From Cladocopium goreaui (Eukaryota; Sar; Dinophyceae; Suessiales; Symbiodiniaceae): 64,000 nucleotides of DNA. Position numbers and translations under genes: made by a program. The number at the start of each line of letters is the position of its first letter. Within the stretch, counting starts at the first letter, position 1. Location of the stretch: the NCBI GenBank assembly GCA_947184155.2, contig CAMXCT020002358.1, forward strand, positions 385,001-449,000, written 5' to 3'. The notes under the pieces were generated by a model. That model was not told where the DNA came from, did not search any database, and was given only the letters and a program-made list of their open reading frames with translations. Positions 58,601 to 64,000 of the stretch are shown one piece after another.

Positions 58601-60647
58601 CGTCAAAACCTGCAGATGTGCGGGATTTTTTGGATCTGATCACTTGGGCAAGTTGGACAGGTGAAATGGGATCCCATTGAAATCTACCAGGTGGAATGTG
58701 GGTCTTGGCAAAGGCAAGAATGGCATTCCAACGCTCAATCGGGACATCTGCATGACGCATCCACCGCTCTTTCCATGCACTCACAAATAAGTCCGCCAGA
58801 GCTTGCGGCGTACCTATACACTGGGTTTGGGAGAGAGGCATTCCCACCTTCACCCTGTCAAAATCATGCACCCAAACTGCATCGGCTTCATGATGAATGA
58901 TGTCCAAAGGGATCCCATCACATAGGATCTGGGTTTCCTCTGCAAAAGCACAGGGTTTGTCAAGGACCAGTTTCCCTTCCTCCTCATCAATTTCAACCAC
59001 TGTAGCCCGTATCGGCTGCAGCAGGATGTCAACCCCCGGCGCTGCAGAAGGCTTGATATCAGAGAAAATCAAATTGGGATTCTGTTCCCGTCTGTACTTT
59101 GCATACTGGCGCGAATACTTCATCAAGTCAGATTCAAGGCACCGTGTGGCTTTGGCAAGGCTGTCAAACATGGCTGTGGCAACATGCAGGGGCGGTGGTG
59201 CAATTGGATATTGCGTCGGAGCCCCTGAGGTTTTACACTCATTGATTTCCCACCAACCTGCAAAGTCCGGTTCAAAACCCTTGGCGCGCAAGATGGATCC
59301 CCAAGATTCAGCAACTTGAATGACCACGTCAGCAGAGCTGGTCATCAATCTACAAAAGGTTTGGAGTCTACGCACTTGACGCACCCATTGAGCATGTTTG
59401 ACAGACACTCCACAAAATTGCGGCTGAAAATCACCATCACGACCTAACTTAACTGGACCATGCTGTGAGGTTCGCAGCTGTTTTGGTCTCAATCTGTGAG
59501 CCCTGCCTTTCATAGCGTTCCCAACCGGAAATGGGCAAACAACCGTTGCCTGGGTTTCAATGTCATGCCAAAGTTGTTGATAGGCCTGTGTGGGCAAAAG
59601 TTCATTACGCCAACAAACATCAGAACCAAACTCCTGAGGCCATGGAAAAGGTTTAGGCACAGGCCAAACCCAGCTTTTGGAGGCAAAACTTGGCATTCTA
59701 AAATACCCCTGGAGAACCGAATGGTCCGGCCAAACATCGTGTCTGATCACCACCTCAGTCAGCAACTCTTGGAGTTCAGGGCTAACATAAAGGAAGTCCT
59801 TTCTTGTCGCATGTTTGCAGGTAGGAACAACAGAAGTGCCCCACCTCTCATTGGCAATGTCTTGCAAATCTTTAAAACCCGCTTCATGTAGAATGGAAAA
59901 CGCAGGCAATGAATCTTGCAAAACGTTAAAATCACCAGCTACATACCTCATACCCGATGTCAAGTGGCATACCTGCGCTGCCACGTGGTGCAAAAGAAAC
60001 TCATTGTTTCTGATGTGGTTTGGATACAAATGCCCATCTGGTTCACCATATAGAACTGCACCAGAAATCCAAGCATCCTCTACCAGAGTAGTAGTCATGA
60101 GAGCCCTACCCGTGTCATTCAAACATTTGGGCATCGCAGAAGGCATAGCCCTGGTGGGATAGCTGGCAATCGTAGCTACCCCTTTCCAAGCCGTTTGTGA
60201 CGTGAGTCCAGGCCTCAATGAAGTGCGGTCTGTAATGCAGTAGCGGTGTCTGGCTTTGGCCGCTTTGAGCCCAGCACGAAACTTGGAGACGTCTTTGCCA
60301 AAAAAATGGGTCTCTGAAACCATCCAAATATCCCCATTGGATAAGTGAGTAGAGAAGTATTGCGATTTGTTTCGCAACCCCGATGGATTGAACGCACCTA
60401 GCGAAAATGTGGCATCAAAATGGGCATCTGGACCAGGGTTTGACGCCTCCCCAACTCTTGTGAAACAAAAAAGCATCAGCAGGAGTTTCCATGGTCGAAA
60501 ACTTCTCGAGCTGTCACTGCAAACCATTGGCGGCAAAATCAGGGCAAAGCAAGCAATGGGGATCAGGGCACTGCACCATCCATGGAACACTGTGCACATC
60601 CAAGACAAAACCATCATCATCAAGGACATCCAACCGACGGCAGTCAT
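55602..60647 (-). CDS. LINE ORF C: APE endonuclease - reverse transcriptase - RNase H polyprotein
   Basis: 1681 codons from ATG 60647 to TAG 55602, unbroken. Residues 1-65 are hydrophobic and end in GEASNPGP at 66-73, a 2A-like NPGP. APE-type endonuclease follows: N87, SETH 111-114, GDFN 238-241, KDF 283-285 and PDHS 307-310. RT: RPI 738-740, motif A ADLTKAFN 805-812, motif B GVPEGCGLS 862-870, motif C FVDD 897-900, and DDRK 930-933. A Cys/His cluster CPFC-x7-H-x4-C lies at 1211-1227. RNase H: DGS 1294-1296, E1342, TDC 1364-1366 and AD 1435-1436, giving D-E-D-D. About 240 residues of unassigned sequence close the protein. Expected role: target-primed reverse transcription. It starts 15 nt after the ORF B stop, in the same frame. 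Confidence 0.95.
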   Translation of the reverse strand: MTAVGWMSLMMMVLSWMCTVFHGWCSALIPIACFALILPPMVCSDSSRSFRPWKLLLMLFCFTRVGEASNPGPDAHFDATFSLGAFNPSGLRNKSQYFSTHLSNGDIWMVSETHFFGKDVSKFRAGLKAAKARHRYCITDRTSLRPGLTSQTAWKGVATIASYPTRAMPSAMPKCLNDTGRALMTTTLVEDAWISGAVLYGEPDGHLYPNHIRNNEFLLHHVAAQVCHLTSGMRYVAGDFNVLQDSLPAFSILHEAGFKDLQDIANERWGTSVVPTCKHATRKDFLYVSPELQELLTEVVIRHDVWPDHSVLQGYFRMPSFASKSWVWPVPKPFPWPQEFGSDVCWRNELLPTQAYQQLWHDIETQATVVCPFPVGNAMKGRAHRLRPKQLRTSQHGPVKLGRDGDFQPQFCGVSVKHAQWVRQVRRLQTFCRLMTSSADVVIQVAESWGSILRAKGFEPDFAGWWEINECKTSGAPTQYPIAPPPLHVATAMFDSLAKATRCLESDLMKYSRQYAKYRREQNPNLIFSDIKPSAAPGVDILLQPIRATVVEIDEEEGKLVLDKPCAFAEETQILCDGIPLDIIHHEADAVWVHDFDRVKVGMPLSQTQCIGTPQALADLFVSAWKERWMRHADVPIERWNAILAFAKTHIPPGRFQWDPISPVQLAQVIRSKKSRTSAGFDGVTLRDLKSMPPAVLRAFCDMYAVAESTGAWPSQLVDGRVVSLAKVASPSGPSDFRPITIFGLLYRCWSSFHARQALTRLDEVLPATLYGSRPGRHATQIWSRLLWTIEDSFAMDVPLTGAVADLTKAFNFLPRVVVMELAAHMGIPAYVLLSWTGALTSMRRRFQLRDSLSSGVASVTGVPEGCGLSCVAMVLVDVCFHTWMRVYFPLCMPVSFVDDWQLLTCHPTLLQGAIDCMNRFVTAMDLHLDDRKAYAWSISTEGRTLLRTQGFKVVLGAKNLGAHVQLSRKHTNSALQDRILDMTDIWPRLRLSACRYGNKIKALVTAAWPRALHAIAANTVSDASFQKLRAGAVKGLGVDGAGVNAWIQLGLIEQATVDPQCWAILQTFRCIRDCGDKGRVLKMLSALAYGDATQPANSFTMTLLARVQFLGWHVTPQGTLYDCLGEFCLFSCCLTELRMRIGWAWQMVVAQQVKHRWGLRDLQFADPTDTRLWLAGLSYDDRALFQKCLNGSHITQDCKVHCQEAGSDLCPFCQSVDSRFHRFWVCDKFEPLRATLPDSLRKLVADAPEFLTCYGWSVRPHTLRRWYACLHQICVPPPPYLLEVTGDLHFFTDGSCLNQHDASCRVASWSVVRAWTSADTPSEVIDSGPLPGMLQSSYRAEIYAIYRALLIGRAHPVRLFLWTDCNAVVKRFLRLQRGLAPRPNSAHADLWLAIAECLSDFPHEVTITKVLAHQKEQHACSPLEDWCIRNNALADKAALLAQWRRPEGFWSEYACHVNAVQASRDFSRAVQQVILAISKEVVRAMDEPDVELREELCCSPEVPAQACRTISALHIPPAATRWYGDGVVRQILSWYWQNTYGNEFPTVWVSQFQLYIDFLLAGGVGPIKLTHWQAGSSRPELELLNIPFQRRTRWFCKVLKEALRHHGLGISYQYCRPVSRALNLHTGCLATPWPPDRLAAVDDWIFRMIPIGVHRNSKALDSLPTARPHADFPTIWISTC

Positions 60648-60662
60648 CCCCTCCCCTTTCTG

Positions 60663-62357
60663 TCATTCCATATTGTCGTCCCGTGGACGCTTTGAAAGCA
60701 GACCCCTGATTTGATTCATCTGCTGCTCGAACATCGCCTGTATGCTTTGAGACTGTGTCTCTAGCTGACCATGAAACTGGGTCGACTGCTGATGGATTTG
60801 GGTTTGGACAAGTGCAAATTGTTGGCTGCTCTGTGCAGAAAACTCTGTGAACTGATTCTCCAGAGACTGGTTCTTCTGCATCAGTTGATGAACTTGTCCC
60901 TCCAATGTCGAAAGCCGTGCAGGAACATCCTCATCCATATTCGACGGAATTTTCGCCAAAACGGCTGTTTGGATTCGCTCTTCCAGCTGTTGAATCCCAT
61001 CATTGGCCAAAGTGGCCGAGGCAGCTGGCTTCGCTTTGGTATAGGCACCCCAGGGATCGGCATGAACCCATGGGTCAGTCTCATTGGTTGAGGCAGCAGT
61101 TGTGTGGGCACACAAGGACAAAGTATTCACCGATCCTACCGTCGCCCCAGAAAGCTGCTTCAATGGGGTTGTGGCAGTCTTGTGCTTTGTGATCACTACT
61201 TCACCATGAGTGGTGGTCAGAATTGTCTCTGGTGGCGCTTCCACACTCTGAAGAAGCCACATGGAACCTTTGCCTGGCACAGGCTGCATGGGTTGGAGCG
61301 CCTGTATCTGCCATCCAAACTGCTTCAGGGCACGTGTGATTGCTGCCCGATCGATGCCCCATGGGAAAGGACCCGCCACATACTGAACCTTGGGACCACT
61401 CGGCAGGAAAGTCGTGTCTGGCCTCACAATGTCATGGATCGCCTGGGCCTGGGAGTGCAAAACTCTCACTCCTCTGCGTTCACCCAACCTTGCAATGCCA
61501 ATGACTGCCGGGTTGGTCTGACGTAAGTGGGCAAGTTCACTGCTGGACATCCTCGGCGCCCAGATCACAACATACTCATCCAAAACCTGCTTTCCGTCAG
61601 GGGTTCGCGGTTCAAGATAGGCACCTGACTGACCGCTTCTGGCAAGCAAGTGATGCAAAATGGCTCTCGGGATTCGTATGCAGACTGAAAACACCTCAGA
61701 CTTGGCTGGTGGGGACGATCGGAAATTCAATGTGAGGAACTGTCGCCTCCACACATCCATGATTGGCTCCTTCACTGGCAAATCTTCAACGTTATGCCAT
61801 CCCTCGCATTTGCAGTTGTCCTCATGACACCTCCTCAACGTAGGGAAGATATTGACAATCTGTTTGATTGGTGCCTGGGTGAAATCATCCCAGGAACCTG
61901 CAAATTCATCACGATATGCCAAAATTTTAACCGTCACAACATCAAGTGGGTCCAAAGCAATGGCGGTGGTGTTGACATGCTTTTCAACAAATCCGACTCC
62001 CAACTGCACAAGTGTGGCCTCTACCAACAGTGGTTCCGAATTGACTGAGCAAATACAGGGCACCATAAGCTTGGTATGGGGCAGCGCCGTTTGAATGTCA
62101 ACATGTGGTTCGCTGAGGACAGCAATCGCAAGTGGTCCATTGGAAACAGGTCTGCCATTCTTTAAATACGGAAGGGCATCATGGTACGAGATCATGGCAA
62201 CTCCGGCAGCCACTGGGCCAATTTGTTGTGCTGCAATTTGTGGCACAGGCTGGCCAGCAACACGAAAAGCACCCTCAAGCAAAGCAAGTTTCGCCGGGTC
62301 CAGGATTTCAGCATTCCACCTCGGGGCTTTTTCCCTACTGGAGCACCTTTGTTCGAC
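60663..62357 (-). CDS. LINE ORF B: ORF1-like RNA-binding/coiled-coil protein
   Basis: Frame is open from just after a TGA at 62360-62358 down to a TGA at 60665-60663 (564 codons). It has no ATG near its beginning and overlaps ORF A by 166 nt in the -1 frame. Counting from the TTG at 62282: C152, C157, C159 and H163 form a compact Cys/His cluster (RCHEDNCKCEGWH) that could bind zinc; residues about 300-346 (PFPWGIDRAAITRALKQFGW and what follows) resemble an RRM-type fold; residues 430-530 are rich in Q, L and E and look like a coiled coil, ending in a basic KRPR. This matches the general design of LINE ORF1 proteins, which bind element RNA and multimerise. Domain names are inference from pattern. 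Confidence 0.75.
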   Translation of the reverse strand, partial: VEQRCSSREKAPRWNAEILDPAKLALLEGAFRVAGQPVPQIAAQQIGPVAAGVAMISYHDALPYLKNGRPVSNGPLAIAVLSEPHVDIQTALPHTKLMVPCICSVNSEPLLVEATLVQLGVGFVEKHVNTTAIALDPLDVVTVKILAYRDEFAGSWDDFTQAPIKQIVNIFPTLRRCHEDNCKCEGWHNVEDLPVKEPIMDVWRRQFLTLNFRSSPPAKSEVFSVCIRIPRAILHHLLARSGQSGAYLEPRTPDGKQVLDEYVVIWAPRMSSSELAHLRQTNPAVIGIARLGERRGVRVLHSQAQAIHDIVRPDTTFLPSGPKVQYVAGPFPWGIDRAAITRALKQFGWQIQALQPMQPVPGKGSMWLLQSVEAPPETILTTTHGEVVITKHKTATTPLKQLSGATVGSVNTLSLCAHTTAASTNETDPWVHADPWGAYTKAKPAASATLANDGIQQLEERIQTAVLAKIPSNMDEDVPARLSTLEGQVHQLMQKNQSLENQFTEFSAQSSQQFALVQTQIHQQSTQFHGQLETQSQSIQAMFEQQMNQIRGLLSKRPRDDNME

Positions 62358-64000
62358 TCAACCACAGCTGCCAGTTCTTCCGGCAAAATGAACTGAAAAC
62401 GGACATGGTTAGCAATGGTCTTAAGAGATCGCCAAACATTCTTTGCCTTAAGAGCATTCTGTAAGGGCTCAGAGCCAATGGCACGGATAGCTTGCTGAGA
62501 TCTCTGTTCCAAAAGCCCATCCGGAACCCCATGCTTGGCCAATTCATCTGAAAGGGCTTTCACCAATGCAGTGGATGGTCCAGAACCCCAGGCCACCGGA
62601 CAGCGGCATGCTTCATCCAGGTAAACTGCTTGCACAAAGCCAGCTTTCATGTTTGAATGCATGTACCTCAATGCCAGTAAGTCCTCAGGGAGGTCAGCTC
62701 CCACGATCAAATGGCCCAAAAAAGCAATTGCTGCAGCACCACACATGTCATGTGCAGGCACCCTTTGCGGAGTCCAATGGAAAACCACTTCATTAAATCC
62801 GAAATGAGAACGCAATACCTCCATGAAAGGTTCCAACTTGGCAGTTTCAGTAATGCCATCATGCAGCAAATGAACAACCAATGTTCTCCCATGTGGGGCA
62901 ACCCAAATTGGTACCCAATGTCTGTCAACAAGCAGTGCTGCAACAACATGGTGGCCATTGTCAGCGATCTGCGGATGGACCCGGCACCAGGATTCAAAAA
63001 GGCCCTTACCAACAGTATCCCATGTGTGGAGAATCAATGGATCAACCGTCTCAAAACCAGGAATAACAGGACTCCTTTGTCGTGTCACATTGTCAGCATG
63101 TGCAAGCATGTTTTGGATATGAAACCGGATTTCATCATCTCCCCACTCTTTGTCATGGTATCTCAGCAGGGCCATACGGGCCTCTTTGGAGATGCACGTG
63201 TGAGAGAGACCGATTGCTGGCTGGGGCGGAGCATCAGGCAAACCCTCAGTGGTTGGTGGCATGTGAGCATGATCGCCCTTGCCCCAAATCCATGGTCGAA
63301 AGGCCATTTGACAGTTTTCAATTGCTGCTCGAAACTCACTCCGCATCCGCTGATGAATGATCTCAGCCTCATCATTGGTGGTCGGCAACATGGTGTGGCA
63401 TACAGCATATGAGACAAAAGCCATGGCAAGAGCTCCACATTTGTCTGATGAGAAGAACAACCTGTGGTGCCGTTCAAATGATACCCCCAAAAAACCCAAA
63501 GCATGCGCAAGATGCTCACACATCATGTTGAGTCTCGAGTGATCACTGCCTGGAGTGTCCCAGGTACACACGTGCAAGTTGTCAGCTTGGGGTGTCATAA
63601 TGACCGGGATCCAGTGTTGATCAATCATACATACAGTGACAACAGTCATGGCATGCAACTTGATTTCAGGATGTTGCAATCCCCACATGGAGCAAGCTTG
63701 GGTTCCATGGTGGACCCATCCGGTTGAGAGCAAGGGATCCAGGAGAAAATGTTTCAATGGCTGGCTTTCCTCATGTTGTGTGCGCACCCCTTCAACTGAA
63801 TTGAGAATCAATGTCAAATGGTGACGGATTTCATCATCACTCCATGTTCCTGCCTGTGCATTAAGGAGTTGGATACGATCTTGCGGTTGAATGACTTGCT
63901 GTCTCAACGCCCAAACATGTTGGTCATGCACTACCACCGGCACCTGGAGCTTCAACAGTTGGTCAGCATCAAGACCCAACAGGGGAGCAGCAGAAATCCA
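62192..64000 (-). CDS. LINE ORF A (partial): two tandem HW..D..CG cysteine-protease-like modules
   Basis: Open frame of at least 602 codons, still open at the window edge, so the start is not seen. Counting from the codon at 63979, the protein holds two copies of one module: W46-S-DDEI, DPLL at 81, HW at 122, D at 141 and CG at 181; then W279-G-DDEI, DPLI at 313, HW at 354, D at 374 and CG at 413. DPL-to-HW (41) and HW-to-CG (59) spacings are identical in both. The order His-(~19)-Asp-(~39)-Cys and the HW and CG contexts resemble clan CE peptidases (Ulp1/SENP C48, adenain C5). The oxyanion Gln is not at its usual place; Q405 in module 2 is near. Role in a LINE is unknown; polyprotein processing or deSUMOylation-like activity is inference. 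The C-terminus is basic, then hydrophobic. Confidence 0.75.
   Translation of the reverse strand, partial: WISAAPLLGLDADQLLKLQVPVVVHDQHVWALRQQVIQPQDRIQLLNAQAGTWSDDEIRHHLTLILNSVEGVRTQHEESQPLKHFLLDPLLSTGWVHHGTQACSMWGLQHPEIKLHAMTVVTVCMIDQHWIPVIMTPQADNLHVCTWDTPGSDHSRLNMMCEHLAHALGFLGVSFERHHRLFFSSDKCGALAMAFVSYAVCHTMLPTTNDEAEIIHQRMRSEFRAAIENCQMAFRPWIWGKGDHAHMPPTTEGLPDAPPQPAIGLSHTCISKEARMALLRYHDKEWGDDEIRFHIQNMLAHADNVTRQRSPVIPGFETVDPLILHTWDTVGKGLFESWCRVHPQIADNGHHVVAALLVDRHWVPIWVAPHGRTLVVHLLHDGITETAKLEPFMEVLRSHFGFNEVVFHWTPQRVPAHDMCGAAAIAFLGHLIVGADLPEDLLALRYMHSNMKAGFVQAVYLDEACRCPVAWGSGPSTALVKALSDELAKHGVPDGLLEQRSQQAIRAIGSEPLQNALKAKNVWRSLKTIANHVRFQFILPEELAAVVESNKGAPVGKKPRGGMLKSWTRRNLLCLRVLFVLLASLCHKLQHNKLAQWLPELP

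Larger units (their letters stand above)
55531..64000 (-). mobile_element. Non-LTR retrotransposon (LINE), 5' end outside window
   Basis: Three consecutive minus-strand open frames encode protease-like, RNA-binding-like and endonuclease/RT/RNase H proteins, with no stop inside the 1681-codon pol frame, so the copy looks recent. APE-type endonuclease plus RT plus RNase H points to the I/R1-like group of LINEs. The 3' UTR is only about 70 nt and ends in two tandem copies of AACAAGAGTGG (element strand, 55552-55531) instead of poly(A). The 3' junction falls inside the right end of a family-A MITE (55428-55531), whose last bases (expected CAACCAG) are missing, so the MITE was probably the target. 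The element is on the same strand as the GLYK gene. The 5' end lies beyond 64000. Confidence 0.9.

Noticed and set aside
55621-63824. Many 60-230-codon frames on the plus strand and in other minus frames
   Set aside because: They lie opposite or inside the three LINE frames and show no family motif.
1-64000. tRNA, rRNA or snRNA genes
   Set aside because: No cloverleaf with A/B boxes or conserved rRNA sequence was noticed by eye; a tRNAscan/Rfam run would be decisive.

Overview
The window looks like nuclear DNA of a dinoflagellate, most likely of the Symbiodiniaceae/Suessiales type; that placement is an inference. Genes are split into very small exons (27-135 nt). Splice donors are mostly GC, GA or GT, with AG acceptors. 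Introns are packed with several families of short inverted-repeat elements. A LINE of the kind common in dinoflagellates fills the right end. No prokaryotic operon, rRNA or tRNA was seen.

Almost all recognisable coding sequence reads on the minus strand, so transcription runs from high to low coordinates. 64000-55531 holds a LINE with three open frames: a partial ORF with two protease-like modules, an RRM-like/coiled-coil ORF, and an endonuclease-reverse transcriptase-RNase H ORF of 1681 codons. It lies upstream of the first recognised exon of a D-glycerate 3-kinase gene (GLYK), probably in one of its introns. Twelve GLYK exons can be followed in order from 54679 to 33339 by family motifs. 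The P-loop exon lies beyond the LINE and the last C-terminal exon was not found.

Large GLYK introns contain other things: a compact five-exon plus-strand gene (41645-42445), the end of a second plus-strand gene (46811-47599), a minus-strand exon with its own ATG (48334-47911), a 935-bp TIR transposon with an 8-bp target duplication (44530-45464), and several exon-like islands I could not assign.

From about 33 kb down to 14 kb there are further minus-strand exons of unrecognised protein(s), including two exons separated by a 176-nt intron built almost wholly from one inverted-repeat family. From about 10 kb to 0 kb lie exons of one or more genes. The last three or four join in phase and encode the first membrane segment and following loop of a protein resembling the RND/Patched/Dispatched type.

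Repeats: six or more MITE-like families (here A to H) occur many times and nest in each other. A 2583-bp element with imperfect TIRs and an 8-bp duplication splits a family-B element at 10375-12957. A ~99-bp satellite spans 30290-31625. Long AT-rich simple-sequence tracts fill much of the rest. Exon boundaries were found by eye from frame, splice dinucleotides and protein plausibility; only the GLYK, TM-exon and compact-gene junctions were tested for phase.
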